Origin: Leucobacter sp. cx-42
GTDB lineage: Bacteria > Actinomycetota > Actinomycetes > Actinomycetales > Microbacteriaceae
Assembly: GCF_014529985.1 (NCBI RefSeq)
Contig: NZ_JACVMU010000013.1
Span: 1 to 64,000 of the forward strand
DNA length: 64,000 nucleotides
Direction: 5' to 3'
A model generated the notes under the pieces. It saw nothing but the letters and a program-made list of their open reading frames with translations. It was not told the DNA's origin and made no database searches. Within the stretch, counting starts at the first letter, position 1. Each line of letters starts with the position of its first letter. The translations under genes were made by a program, and so were the position numbers. Shown one piece after another: positions 55,293 through 64,000 of the stretch.

Positions 55293-56990
55293 TTAGCCGG
55301 TGCAGTAGGTGAGCTCCAGCGCCGAGCCCTGGGGCTGGCGGCCGATGAGCGACTGCTCCATGATTGGGAGGCTCTCGCCAACCTCACAGCCGGTATCGGC
55401 AGTGGAGAGCGGGCGCAGCTGCAGCTTCACGTTGAGCGACGAGGTGAGCGAGCGCGCAACCTCGAGCGACTGGCCGGTGAGGTCGGGAATCTCGACGAGG
55501 CCGCTCGACACCGTAATGTCGACGGTCGAGCCCGAGCGCAGCTCAGTCTTGGGTTCAGGGACGACCTCGAGCACGCGGTTGGCCGGCAGCGGATCATCAC
55601 TCTGGTTGATCTCACCCACGCGCAAGCCGAGCTCCTGGAGCTTCTTCGTGTACGCGTCGAGCGTCGCATTGCCGACCTCTGGCACCGCCGCTGACTCAGG
55701 GCCGAGCGAGATGACCACGCCAACCTCGGCGCCCTGCGACAGGGTGGTACCCGCCTCGGGGTCGGTCGAAATGACGTAGCCGCCAGGGATCGACTCGCTG
55801 TTCTCCTCAGAGATCAGCGGGATCAAGTTCTGCTTCCCGAGCGCATCGATAGCTTCGGCGCGCGTGTAGTTCGTGAGATCCGGCACGCGGGGCGCCGTCT
55901 CAATGTTCGGCGACGGCAGCGTCACCAGCCAGAAGATCACGGCCACCACGATCGCGGCGACCGTCAAGATTGCGGCCCAGGTCCACATGACTGGCGGGCG
56001 ACTCTGCGAACGCGATCCGCCGCTTTCAGCGAGCTGACGCAGTGCAAGATCGGAGTCAGAAACCTCGTCACCACTCGTGAACAGCATGCTGCTGTCGGTG
56101 TCGGGCTGAGGCAGATCTGGCATCTGGCCGATCGATGCCTCGCGCAGCGCAGTACGGAACTCAGCTGCGGTCTGGAACCGGCGAGTGCGGTCCTTCACCA
56201 GACCGTGCAGCACGACCGCGTCGAGCTCTGCGGTGACTTCCGGGTTGCGCGTGCTCGGCGCTTTCGGGCGCTCGCTCACGTGCTGGTACGCCACAGACAC
56301 CGCTGACTCGCCAACGAACGGCACGTTGCCCGTGAGGAGTTCGTAGAGCAAGACCGCAGTGGAGTACAGATCGGTGCGCGGATCGATCGGCTCGCCCTTC
56401 GCCTGCTCCGGCGAGAAGTATGCGGCGGTGCCGAGAATGGCGGTGGTCTGCTGCAGCGTGGAAGACGTGTCTGAGACTGCGCGGCTGATGCCGAAGTCCA
56501 TGACCTTGACCTGGCCGGTCTTGGTGATCATGACGTTTGCGGGCTTGATGTCGCGGTGGACGATGCCTGCGCGGTGCGAGTACTCGAGCGCGGTGAGGAC
56601 AGACTCAGTGACGCGAGCTGCCTCCTGCAGCGACAGCGGTTGATCCTGCACGAGCTGGCGAAGGTTGGTTCCCTCGACGTACTCCATGACGATAAACGGA
56701 AGACGCTTTGCGCCATCTGCAGTCTGGATGAGGTCGTCGCCCGCATCAAAGACACGAACGATGGTCGGGTGCGCCATGCGGGCAGCCGACTGGGCCTCCT
56801 GGCGGAAGCGCGAGCGGAACTGGTCGTCGTGAGCCAGCTCTGCCTTCATTACCTTGATGGCAACTTGACGCCCGAGCTTGGTGTCTGTCCCGCGGTAGAC
56901 CGTAGCCATACCGCCTTGGCCGATGAACTCGCCAAGCGCATAACGCCCTGCGAGGATACGCTGTTCACCAACGCCTGCGGCCTCGGACAT
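55293..56990 (-). CDS. pknB: Serine/threonine protein kinase PknB with PASTA domains
   Basis: 565 aa from ATG 56990 (aagggg 5 bases upstream). Kinase domain with G-loop GQGGMATVY, Lys46 in VAIKV, HRDIKPANV and DFG. Then a single helix (about 340-362) and an extracellular part with three PASTA repeats (about 372-565) that bind muropeptides or lipid II. Normally cotranscribed with pknA, but here a 229-bp gap with a strong terminator (57160-57196) precedes it, so it should have its own promoter. Confidence 0.95.
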   Translation of the reverse strand: MSEAAGVGEQRILAGRYALGEFIGQGGMATVYRGTDTKLGRQVAIKVMKAELAHDDQFRSRFRQEAQSAARMAHPTIVRVFDAGDDLIQTADGAKRLPFIVMEYVEGTNLRQLVQDQPLSLQEAARVTESVLTALEYSHRAGIVHRDIKPANVMITKTGQVKVMDFGISRAVSDTSSTLQQTTAILGTAAYFSPEQAKGEPIDPRTDLYSTAVLLYELLTGNVPFVGESAVSVAYQHVSERPKAPSTRNPEVTAELDAVVLHGLVKDRTRRFQTAAEFRTALREASIGQMPDLPQPDTDSSMLFTSGDEVSDSDLALRQLAESGGSRSQSRPPVMWTWAAILTVAAIVVAVIFWLVTLPSPNIETAPRVPDLTNYTRAEAIDALGKQNLIPLISEENSESIPGGYVISTDPEAGTTLSQGAEVGVVISLGPESAAVPEVGNATLDAYTKKLQELGLRVGEINQSDDPLPANRVLEVVPEPKTELRSGSTVDITVSSGLVEIPDLTGQSLEVARSLTSSLNVKLQLRPLSTADTGCEVGESLPIMEQSLIGRQPQGSALELTYCTG

Positions 56991-57159
56991 GCACACCCCT
57001 TCCGTAGAGACAAACTACCTTCCAGTCTACGTGGCTGACCTGAGCGCCACGACGGTCATGCATAACGATTGCAGTACGTGGATGAGATGTTCTACAGGCC
57101 TACAGATGTCGTCGAAATGACGAACAAATGGCAGCGCCTCCGTGCGTCGGCCAGATACA

Positions 57160-57196
57160 AAAAGCGAGGGCACCCAAATCGGATGCCCTCGCTTTT
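57160..57196 (-). terminator. Terminator after pknA
   Basis: Perfect 13-bp stem aaaagcgagggca / tgccctcgctttt with an 11-nt loop. The A-run on the left is a U-run for the minus strand. The remaining 56991-57159 must hold the pknB promoter; none could be assigned. Confidence 0.9.
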
Positions 57197-57219
57197 CATC
57201 ATTGGAAGAGATGCGGAAC

Positions 57220-58953
57220 TTAGTTGTCCTTGTTCTCGCTTGCGTCGCCACCATCGGTGGGCGGGGTGACAGGCTCGGTCACCGTAATGGTGAGTGCACC
57301 AGATGCGTCAGAAGTACGCTCCTGCGCACCCGAGCAGGTGAGCTTGTACGAGATGTTTACCGAGCCGGCGCTCATCGCCATGAACGTTGCGCCGCTCGCT
57401 GACGGGGTGTTCTGCAACGAAACGATGCCCTGCGGATCAGACAAGATCTCGTACTGGGGGTTGCCGAGGCCCGAGGGGCAGCTCGAGTCGAAGCCGGTGA
57501 CGGTGAAGGTGCTGCCGACGGCAACTGACGACACATCGCTCTTCGGAGTCGACGGGGTGCCGAGCTGCGGGAAGCCGGTGTTCACAGCCAGGGTGATCGT
57601 CTGGTCGAATGCAACCGTGCCCGAGGGGTTGATGCCCGAAACGAGACCAACCTGTGCATCGGGAACGGGGCCAACCTCAGTCTTGCTGACGTTCTGGAAT
57701 CCCAGACCGTTCAGGTAGCCAACTGCCTCGTCGTACGTCTTACCAACAACCTGGCTCTCGTCGATCGTCGCGGTGGTGGGCTCTTCAGGCTCAACAACGG
57801 TCGGCTTGGTCGGCTTTGGCTTGGTGGTCTCGGTCGTCGTGCCCTTATCGTTCTGCGCAGCAGAGACGAGTGCGTAGACGGTGCCGCCACCGATGAGCAG
57901 GAGCAGCGCGAGGAGCGAGATGAGCGGCCAGGTCCAGCGGCTCTTCTTTTTCTTCGGCTTCTCGTCGCCCTCGATGTCGGTGCCTTCGATGTCGCCCTCA
58001 GCCGACTCGGGAAGCACGCCAGTCTGCGGCATCATCGTGGTCGCAGCGTCGTCCATCTGCGGCATGACGGTGGTCGCAGCGCTCGTATCGGGTGCGCCGA
58101 GCACCTGCGGGACGTAGCTCGCAGCGAGCTGTACGTCGCCGCGGTGCAGCGCTGCCGCTGCCGAAGCCAGCTTTGCAGCGGTCTCGGGACGGCCGTCTGC
58201 ATCCTTATCGAGGCACGCGTACACCAGGTTACGGACTGCCTCAGGGATGTCATCGGGCAGTGCGGGCGGCTCGTCATTGATCTGAGCCATCGCGATTGCG
58301 ACCTGCGATTCGCCCGTGAAGGGACGCTTACCTGCGAGGCACTCGTATGCGACGATGCCGAGCGAGTAAATGTCGGTCGCTGCGGTTGCCGAGTGGCCGC
58401 TTGCCTGCTCAGGTGCGAGGTACTGAACGGTACCCATGACCTGGCCGGTCGCGGTGAGAGGCACCTGGTCGGCGATGCGTGCGATTCCGAAGTCGGTGAT
58501 CTTGACGCGGCCCTCAGGGGTGATGAGCAGGTTACCCGGCTTCACATCGCGGTGCACGAGGCCCGCGTCGTGAGCCGCCTGCAGCGACGTTGCGGTCTGC
58601 GCGACGATACCGAGTACACGGTTCGAAGGCAGCCGGCCTTCGCGCTCAATAATCGTTGAGAGCGGTTCACCGGGAACCAGCTCCATAACGATGTACGCCG
58701 AGCCCTGTTCTTCGCCGTAGTCAAAGACATTCGCGATTCCCTCGTGGTTCACGAGCGCAGCGTGACGTGCCTCGGCACGGAAACGCTCGAGGAACCCGGG
58801 GTCCCCCATGTACTCGTCCTTGAGGATCTTAATCGCGACGGTACGACCGATGATGTTGTCGGTCGCCCGCCAAACCTCGCCCATGCCGCCAACGGCGACC
58901 CGTGAGCTCAGCTCATAGCGACCGCCGAACGTGATCCCTTCTGCTGGCCTCAT
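57220..58953 (-). CDS. pknA: Serine/threonine protein kinase PknA with one PASTA domain
   Basis: 577 aa. Kinase motifs: VGGMGEVWRA, Lys42 in VAIKIL, HRDVKPGN and DFG. A basic KKKKSR precedes the helix (about 352-372, WPLISLLALLLLIGGGTVYAL). The ectodomain has one PASTA repeat (about 396-460) and then a further about 100-residue beta-rich part containing C-x-SG-type and GLGNPQYE sequences, not obviously PASTA. The start overlaps the pbpA stop by 4 bp. Regulates division/peptidoglycan proteins by phosphorylation. Confidence 0.92.
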   Translation of the reverse strand: MRPAEGITFGGRYELSSRVAVGGMGEVWRATDNIIGRTVAIKILKDEYMGDPGFLERFRAEARHAALVNHEGIANVFDYGEEQGSAYIVMELVPGEPLSTIIEREGRLPSNRVLGIVAQTATSLQAAHDAGLVHRDVKPGNLLITPEGRVKITDFGIARIADQVPLTATGQVMGTVQYLAPEQASGHSATAATDIYSLGIVAYECLAGKRPFTGESQVAIAMAQINDEPPALPDDIPEAVRNLVYACLDKDADGRPETAAKLASAAAALHRGDVQLAASYVPQVLGAPDTSAATTVMPQMDDAATTMMPQTGVLPESAEGDIEGTDIEGDEKPKKKKSRWTWPLISLLALLLLIGGGTVYALVSAAQNDKGTTTETTKPKPTKPTVVEPEEPTTATIDESQVVGKTYDEAVGYLNGLGFQNVSKTEVGPVPDAQVGLVSGINPSGTVAFDQTITLAVNTGFPQLGTPSTPKSDVSSVAVGSTFTVTGFDSSCPSGLGNPQYEILSDPQGIVSLQNTPSASGATFMAMSAGSVNISYKLTCSGAQERTSDASGALTITVTEPVTPPTDGGDASENKDN

Positions 58954-60437
58954 TCGCTCAACACCGCTTCCATTACTCGTTTTCCAATGATTGTTGTGGT
59001 CTCTGACGACATTGCGTCGTAATTGAATGCAGCTCCGCCGCCGTCGGCGACCACTACAGCTACGGCAACCTTCGGGTCATCTACCGGCGCGAAGCCGGTG
59101 TACCAGAGCGTGTACGGACGAACCGTTCCGTCTTCGTCGTTGCCCATTTCGGCAGTACCCGTTTTGCCAGCTACGCGAACCCCGTCAATGCCGGAGGAGT
59201 TCGCGTATCCGTCTGCCGAAGAAACTCCAAGCTCCATCATTGCAGCGATCTCATTCGCCGTCTGGGATGAGATAGGCGTGGAGTACTCTTTCTCGCTAAA
59301 TGACTGCTCGACCTTGAGGTCGGGCGAAATCACCGATTCGACGAGCTGCGGGTACATCACCGTGCCGTTGTTTGCGATGCCCGCCGAGACCATTGCGATC
59401 TGGAGGGGCGTCGCACGAACGTCGAACTGGCCGATTGAAGAGAGCGCTGCCTGCGCCGCGTCTTCAGGCTTGGGTGCCTGACTTGCCGTGGTGCTGAACG
59501 GAATTTCGAGCTCGTCACCGAAACCGTACGCGGTTGCCATCTCAGGAATCGCGTTGAGATCCATACCCGCTGCGAGCTGCGCGAATGGCAGGTTGCATGA
59601 GATGCGGATCGCTTCGGTCAGGGTCGTCTTATCGCCGGGGCCACACGCTGCGTTCGTGGTGTTCTTCATCTGGAACGTTGAACCGGGCAGCGTGTACGCG
59701 GAGGGGTTCGGCAGCGGCGTGGTCGGCGTTGCCTTGCCCGCTTCGAGGATTGCCGAGGCAGAGACGAGCTTGTACACCGACCCGGGAGGGTACAGATCAC
59801 CAGCGACCGCGCGGTTCGCGAGGGGCTGGGCCGGATCGTCTTCAAGTGCCTGGTAGTTCTCGATGATCTGCGCGTCGCTGTTCGATGAGAGCAGGTTCGG
59901 GTCGTACGTCGGCGTCGATGCGAGCGCGAGGATCTTGCCGGTAGCCGGTTCGATTGCCACAACCGCGCCGACGAAGTCGCTCTCCATGAGGCCTTCGTAT
60001 GCTGCACGCTGAGCTGCGGGGTTGATCGTTGTCTCAACCGAGCTGCCCTGCGGAGCAACGCCGTTGAGGGTGTTCAACAGGCGGCTGAAGAACTGCGCAT
60101 CACCGGTGCCCGAGAGCTCCTTGTTCATCGCAGACTCGAGGCCAGACATGCCCTGCAGATGCGAGTAGTAGCCGGTGATGGGAGCGTAGAGCTCGCCCTC
60201 CGAGTACTGACGTGTGTAGTGGTAGGAGTCATCGGTCGGGACGGAGAACGCGATGGGTTCGCCGTCGACGAGAATCGAGCCGCGCTCGACCTTGTAGCTG
60301 TTCTTCAGCGTGCGCGAATTGAGCTCATTTGCACGGAGCTCGTCTGCGTCCACGAACTGAATCATGGTGACGGCAAAGAACAGCACCAGGAACATCAGGA
60401 AGATGGTCCTGGTCAGAAACTTCAGCGGCTTGTTCAT
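58950..60437 (-). CDS. pbpA: Penicillin-binding protein 2 (transpeptidase)
   Basis: 495 aa class B PBP. N-terminal membrane anchor, dimerisation domain, and transpeptidase motifs SVYK (nucleophile Ser in YPPGSVYKL), SCN (ISCNLPF) and KTG (VAGKTGTAE). Works with RodA, encoded immediately upstream, and is a likely target of PknA/PknB. Both ends overlap neighbours by 4 bp (rodA and pknA), so expression is fully coupled. Confidence 0.96.
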   Translation of the reverse strand: MNKPLKFLTRTIFLMFLVLFFAVTMIQFVDADELRANELNSRTLKNSYKVERGSILVDGEPIAFSVPTDDSYHYTRQYSEGELYAPITGYYSHLQGMSGLESAMNKELSGTGDAQFFSRLLNTLNGVAPQGSSVETTINPAAQRAAYEGLMESDFVGAVVAIEPATGKILALASTPTYDPNLLSSNSDAQIIENYQALEDDPAQPLANRAVAGDLYPPGSVYKLVSASAILEAGKATPTTPLPNPSAYTLPGSTFQMKNTTNAACGPGDKTTLTEAIRISCNLPFAQLAAGMDLNAIPEMATAYGFGDELEIPFSTTASQAPKPEDAAQAALSSIGQFDVRATPLQIAMVSAGIANNGTVMYPQLVESVISPDLKVEQSFSEKEYSTPISSQTANEIAAMMELGVSSADGYANSSGIDGVRVAGKTGTAEMGNDEDGTVRPYTLWYTGFAPVDDPKVAVAVVVADGGGAAFNYDAMSSETTTIIGKRVMEAVLSE

Positions 60438-61837
60438 GACCGAATCACCAACTTCGGTTTGTTTCTGATCGAGTTCGATAGGAGTACGAGCATTGCGACG
60501 ATGAGCCAGTTCGAGACCAGGGATGATCCGCCAGCCGCGAGGAACGGAGCAGTCAGGCCCGTCAGCGGGATAACGCGCGTGACGCCACCGACAACGATGA
60601 AGACCTGGAACGCGATCGAGAACGACAGGCCAGTCGCGAGGAGCTTGCCGAAGTCGTCCTGACCAGCGAAGCCAATGCGGAGGCCACGGCCAACGAGCAA
60701 CAGGTATGCGGCGAGGATGACGAACAGGCCGACGAGGCCGAGCTCCTCACCGAGCGACGGGATGATGTAGTCGCTGTCAGCGAGCGGGGTGTCCTGCGGG
60801 AAGCCCTGACCGAGGCCAGTACCTGTGAGGCCACCGTTGGCCATGCCAAACAGGCCCTGCAACATCTGGAAGCTTGCGTTGTACGGGTCGGCGAACGGGT
60901 CAAGCCAGTTCGCGAAGCGCACGTTCACGTACTCGAGGGTCTGGCTCGCGACGATGCCGCCGACGAGGAACAGGCCAACGCCGAGGATGATCCAGCCGAT
61001 ACGGCCGGTCGCAACGTACAGCATCGACAGGAACAGGCCGAAGTAGAGCAGTGAGGTGCCGAGGTCACGCTGGAACACGAGCACACACATTGCCACGAGC
61101 CAGAAGGCAAGCAACGGGCCGAGATCGCGGCCACGCGGGAAGCGGATGCCAGCGAACTTCTTGCCCACCATCGAAAGCGCATCGCGGTTCCGCACGAGGT
61201 AGCCCGCGAAGAAGATCGCGAGGAGGATCTTGGCGATCTCACCGGGCTGGAACGAGAAGCCGCCAATCATGATCCACACGCGTGCGCCGTACATTTCACG
61301 GCCGATACCGGGCAGCATTGGCAGCAAGAGCAAGACGAGTGCACCGAGACCGCTGAGGTACGTGAAACGGAACAGCAGCATGTGGTTCTTGATGATGAGC
61401 AAGAGCACGATGCAGGCTGCGATAGCGATCGACGACCACACGAGCTGGCGCACAGCACCCGAACCCCAGCCTGAGAGATCTTCTGCGAGATCAAGGCGGT
61501 AGATCATGGCGATGCCAACGGTGTTCAGGAACGCTGCGATCGGCAGAATGAGCGGATCGGCGTCGGGGGCGACCTTGCGCACCACCAGGTGCAGTGCGGT
61601 CACGAGCACGACAAACAGGATGCCAGGGGCAAGCAGGTTCGTCTCGACTTTGCCGTGGACCGTGAGGTCGATAATCAGGACCGCAGAGATGCCAACGATC
61701 AGCGAGAAGACGAGCAGTGCAAGCTCCATGCTGCGAAGCAGTCGCGGGGCGCGGATCGCAGTAATGCGCTGCAGAATGTTTTCGCTCGTGCGGTTCTGCT
61801 CGAACGTGCGCGGCTGGGCCGCCTGCTGGTCATTCAT
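60434..61837 (-). CDS. rodA: FtsW/RodA/SpoVE-family glycosyltransferase RodA
   Basis: 467 aa, about ten membrane helices. SEDS hallmarks: GARVWIMIGGFSFQPGEIAKI, FQRDLGTSLLYF, LTGTGLGQGFPQDTPLADSDYIIPSLGEELGLVG and the final GLTAPFLAAGGSSLVSNW. Polymerises glycan strands with PBP2. It overlaps pstP by one base. Confidence 0.95.
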   Translation of the reverse strand: MNDQQAAQPRTFEQNRTSENILQRITAIRAPRLLRSMELALLVFSLIVGISAVLIIDLTVHGKVETNLLAPGILFVVLVTALHLVVRKVAPDADPLILPIAAFLNTVGIAMIYRLDLAEDLSGWGSGAVRQLVWSSIAIAACIVLLLIIKNHMLLFRFTYLSGLGALVLLLLPMLPGIGREMYGARVWIMIGGFSFQPGEIAKILLAIFFAGYLVRNRDALSMVGKKFAGIRFPRGRDLGPLLAFWLVAMCVLVFQRDLGTSLLYFGLFLSMLYVATGRIGWIILGVGLFLVGGIVASQTLEYVNVRFANWLDPFADPYNASFQMLQGLFGMANGGLTGTGLGQGFPQDTPLADSDYIIPSLGEELGLVGLFVILAAYLLLVGRGLRIGFAGQDDFGKLLATGLSFSIAFQVFIVVGGVTRVIPLTGLTAPFLAAGGSSLVSNWLIVAMLVLLSNSIRNKPKLVIRS

Positions 61838-63081
61838 TACTCGTCACCTCCCAGTCTCAGCACAATATCGCGAGCCTCTGACAACGAGCCTGCGGAGAGG
61901 CTGCGCTGGATCTGGCGGCGCTCCATTCCGTCGAGTGCGTCGAGCGGGATGCCGGTTTCTTCTGCCACGGAGTACAGCGAGAACGACCCGAGGGTCTGCT
62001 GTACGCCCTGGTAGATGATGACCGATTCACCGTCGGTGCCAACGAAGTAGCGTGACTGCGTCCACTGGTAGCTGAAGAGGAGCGCGCCACCGATTGCCAC
62101 GAGCACGGCCACGACACCGAGCAACCACATGACGCGGCGACGAGTGTTGCGACGCTTCGTTTCAGCGAGTAGCTCGGAGAGATACTCGTCGACGCGGGGC
62201 TCAAAGTGCGACTCTTCGACGACAGGAACGCGACGAACGCGGCGACGGCTGAGCAGACGCATGCGTGCGGTCGTGATTTCACCATCGCGCAAGACGGGCG
62301 CATTGGCGGCGGATCCGACAAAGCGAGGGTTGGGCTCCTCGTGTGGAATCTCTTCTTCGACGGTCTCCACCAGCACAACGGTGACGTTGTCGGGAGCGCC
62401 GTGCGCGAGGCTCTTGTCGATGAGCGCATCTACCGCGCCCTGCAGCGTGTGGCTGCGGCGCAGGATCTTCTCAATGTCGGGGTCCTCGACGTAGCCGCAG
62501 AGACCATCCGAGCACAGGAGCCAGACGTCACCGGGCTGCGTGTCGAGCACCGAGACATCGATCTCGGGAGCTGACTCGACATCGCCGAGCACGCGCATGA
62601 GTACCGACCGGCGAGGGTGGAACTTGGCTTCCTCTTCGGTGATCCGCCCACTATCGACCAAACGCTGGACGAAGGTGTGATCCTTCGTGATCTGCTCAAG
62701 CTTGTCGTCGCGCAGACGGTACAGGCGTGAATCGCCAATGTGCGCGAGGGCGAGCTGCTTGCCGACCGTCAGGAAACCACAGAACGTGGTGCCGAGGCCA
62801 GCGAGCTCCGGGTGCTCCTTGACGGTGCCGCGCAGCTTCTTGTTTGCGTCGAGCAGTGCGTTGCGCAGTGTGAGGCCGGCCATTTCTGACGAGCTCTCTG
62901 GGCGCAGATCTTGGTTCGCGATTTCCTTCGCAACCAGTGCCGAAGCGACGTCGCCACCGGCGTGACCGCCCATGCCGTCCGCAACGAGGTAGAGGTAGTC
63001 GCCCGCAAAACCAGAGTCCTGGTTGTTGGAGCGCACCATGCCAACGTGTGACCCGATGGCACTCTTGTAGCCGTAGCTCAC
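61837..63081 (-). CDS. pstP: PP2C-type Ser/Thr protein phosphatase PstP
   Basis: 414 aa. Metal-binding motifs VGMVRSNNQDSGF, DGMGGHAGG (with GDYLYLVADGMGG), LLCSDGL and GAPDNVTVVLV are all present in the first about 240 residues. One membrane helix (about 320-342) follows and then an extracytoplasmic C-terminus. Opposes PknA/PknB. Conserved place in fhaA-fhaB-pstP-rodA-pbpA. Confidence 0.96.
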   Translation of the reverse strand: MSYGYKSAIGSHVGMVRSNNQDSGFAGDYLYLVADGMGGHAGGDVASALVAKEIANQDLRPESSSEMAGLTLRNALLDANKKLRGTVKEHPELAGLGTTFCGFLTVGKQLALAHIGDSRLYRLRDDKLEQITKDHTFVQRLVDSGRITEEEAKFHPRRSVLMRVLGDVESAPEIDVSVLDTQPGDVWLLCSDGLCGYVEDPDIEKILRRSHTLQGAVDALIDKSLAHGAPDNVTVVLVETVEEEIPHEEPNPRFVGSAANAPVLRDGEITTARMRLLSRRRVRRVPVVEESHFEPRVDEYLSELLAETKRRNTRRRVMWLLGVVAVLVAIGGALLFSYQWTQSRYFVGTDGESVIIYQGVQQTLGSFSLYSVAEETGIPLDALDGMERRQIQRSLSAGSLSEARDIVLRLGGDE

Positions 63082-63082
63082 G

Positions 63083-63688
63083 TTACGGCCTCAACTCAAA
63101 GGTCGTCGTACCGATCGTGACCGGGGTGAACGGGGGCACAGGAACCGTGCCGCGCACGCGCACACCGTCGAGCTTGGTGCCGTTCGTGGAGTCCAGGTCA
63201 GTGAGTCGCCACTCGTTGCCGGTCTTTGCGAGGCTCGCGTGACGGGTCGAGGTGTACTCGTCGACGATGACGAGAGTCGAATCGGAGCTGCGTCCGATCG
63301 TGAAAACTGCGACGTCGAGGGGGATCGACGTGCCGGCTGCAACGCCGGAGGTGATGACGAGCTGCGTCGCTGCAGCGGTCTGTGGGGCCTCATTGGCCGA
63401 AGGAAATGCGTCCGTGATGGGATCGAACGCGGGTGCCTGCGCGGGATTCGGGCGCGAAACCGGGGCTGCGGCCGCAACGGGTGCGGGAGCCGGGGTTGGT
63501 GCCGGTGCCGGTGCCGGTGCCGCCGGGCGAACCAGAGGAGCGGGGGAGCCGCTCGAATCGTTCTGCTTCATGCGGCGAACTGGCGTACCAAACAGGTCAC
63601 TGCGCAGTGCGTAGACGATTGAGAAAATAAAGAACCACAGCAGCAGGAGAAACCCGATGCGTAGGACGAGTAGCGCGAGTTCGCTCAC
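63083..63688 (-). CDS. fhaB: FHA-domain protein FhaB/FipA-like
   Basis: 201 aa. N-terminal membrane helix (LALLVLRIGFLLLLWFFIFSIVYAL), a Pro/Ala linker (PAAPAPAPAPTPAPAPVAAAAPV) and a C-terminal FHA domain (about 108-200). The domain has the phosphothreonine pocket residues FTIGRSSDST, STRHA and DLDSTNGTKLDG. Recruits kinase-phosphorylated partners to the division/elongation machinery. Starts in an ATGA overlap with fhaA and precedes pstP by one base. Confidence 0.95.
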   Translation of the reverse strand: MSELALLVLRIGFLLLLWFFIFSIVYALRSDLFGTPVRRMKQNDSSGSPAPLVRPAAPAPAPAPTPAPAPVAAAAPVSRPNPAQAPAFDPITDAFPSANEAPQTAAATQLVITSGVAAGTSIPLDVAVFTIGRSSDSTLVIVDEYTSTRHASLAKTGNEWRLTDLDSTNGTKLDGVRVRGTVPVPPFTPVTIGTTTFELRP

Positions 63689-64000
63689 TGATCCCTCCAG
63701 AAGTCACTGGCCGCGCTTCCAGGTTGCGCGTTAGCCCGACCGGGCACCATTTGGAAGCGTAGCGCAGTCTGGCCAATTGTGATCGTCGTACCCGCCTGCA
63801 GTTTCGCTTCGCGGAATCGCTGGCCGTCGATCTTCGAGCCATTCGTCGATCCAAGATCGCGTGCAAGACCCTGGGTGCCGTCCCAGATGATCTCCAGATG
63901 ACGGCGCGATGCCGCATTGTCTGTGATGCGGATCTCACAGTCACTGCCACGGCCAACCACCGTTGTACCGCGGTGAAGTTCATGGCGGACGCCGTTCACG
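63685..64000 (-). CDS. fhaA: FHA-domain protein FhaA (C-terminal part, runs off the window)
   Basis: Only the last about 105 codons are present; the gene continues beyond 64000. A complete FHA domain is seen (VVGRGSDCEIRITDNAASRRHLEI...RDLGSTNGSKID) followed by a short tail ending AASDFWRDQ. In relatives the missing N-terminal part is a DUF3662 domain that binds peptidoglycan enzymes. The apparent start near 63999 is an internal GTG. Confidence 0.9.
   Translation of the reverse strand, partial: VNGVRHELHRGTTVVGRGSDCEIRITDNAASRRHLEIIWDGTQGLARDLGSTNGSKIDGQRFREAKLQAGTTITIGQTALRFQMVPGRANAQPGSAASDFWRDQ

Overview
This is the replication-origin region of a high-GC actinobacterium. The order rpmH-dnaA-dnaN-recF-dciA-gyrB-gyrA-DUF3566-tRNA-Ile is intact. 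The yidC-jag-rsmG-parA-parB arm lies to the left and the crgA/sortase/pabA/pknB-pknA-pbpA-rodA-pstP-fhaB-fhaA arm to the right. Mycothiol-type genes, a DUF6049 protein, class E sortase biology and the gene order all fit Actinomycetota, most likely Microbacteriaceae (a Leucobacter-like genus would fit, but that is inference from gene content only).

Left part (1-21 kb): the tail of an IS30-type transposase, then a 2-oxoacid (probably branched-chain) dehydrogenase operon on the minus strand (E1 alpha, E1 beta, E2), a small membrane protein, a low-molecular-weight phosphatase, purB, a siderophore-interacting flavoprotein, two small membrane proteins, dnaB, and the rpsF-ssb-rpsR-rplI operon. Next come mshA, an unknown ORF, inositol-phosphate synthase and an LmbE-type deacetylase (together a probable mycothiol supply set), cca, DUF6049, trxB and trxA. 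murJ, which usually sits between DUF6049 and trxB in actinobacteria, is not there.

Core (21.8-37.3 kb): parB-parA-rsmG-jag-yidC-yidD-rnpA-rpmH run leftwards. oriC is split on both sides of dnaA, with DnaA boxes in the rpmH-dnaA and dnaA-dnaN gaps. Rightwards run dnaA, dnaN, recF, dciA, gyrB, gyrA and a DUF3566 membrane protein. One perfect and several near-perfect parS sites lie in and around recF, downstream of dciA, inside gyrB and on the rsmG start codon.

Right part (37.2-64 kb): tRNA-Ile, then an accessory stretch (a small metzincin protease, a lipoprotein, two nearly identical tRNA-Ala genes, a DapA-like lyase with a monooxygenase-like partner, a large LAHTG-anchored surface protein, a 4-TM sensor kinase/LuxR regulator/membrane protein operon, an alpha/beta hydrolase, a NUDIX protein). 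The conserved arm follows: ppiA, rhomboid, crgA, class E sortase, a 51-aa membrane ORF, pabA. An LANTG-anchored phosphoesterase is inserted before pknB. The minus-strand cluster fhaA-fhaB-pstP-rodA-pbpA-pknA is tightly overlapping; pknB is separated from it by a strong terminator.

Non-coding signals of most interest: (i) a family of about 93-bp near-palindromic intergenic elements (five copies, four at convergent gene ends); (ii) an AT-rich, DnaA-box-rich 640-bp gap upstream of dnaB, 17 kb from oriC; (iii) strong over-representation of the 10-mer GGCGCGGATC (18 copies), sometimes forming intergenic hairpins. I saw no CRISPR array, prophage or complete insertion sequence.
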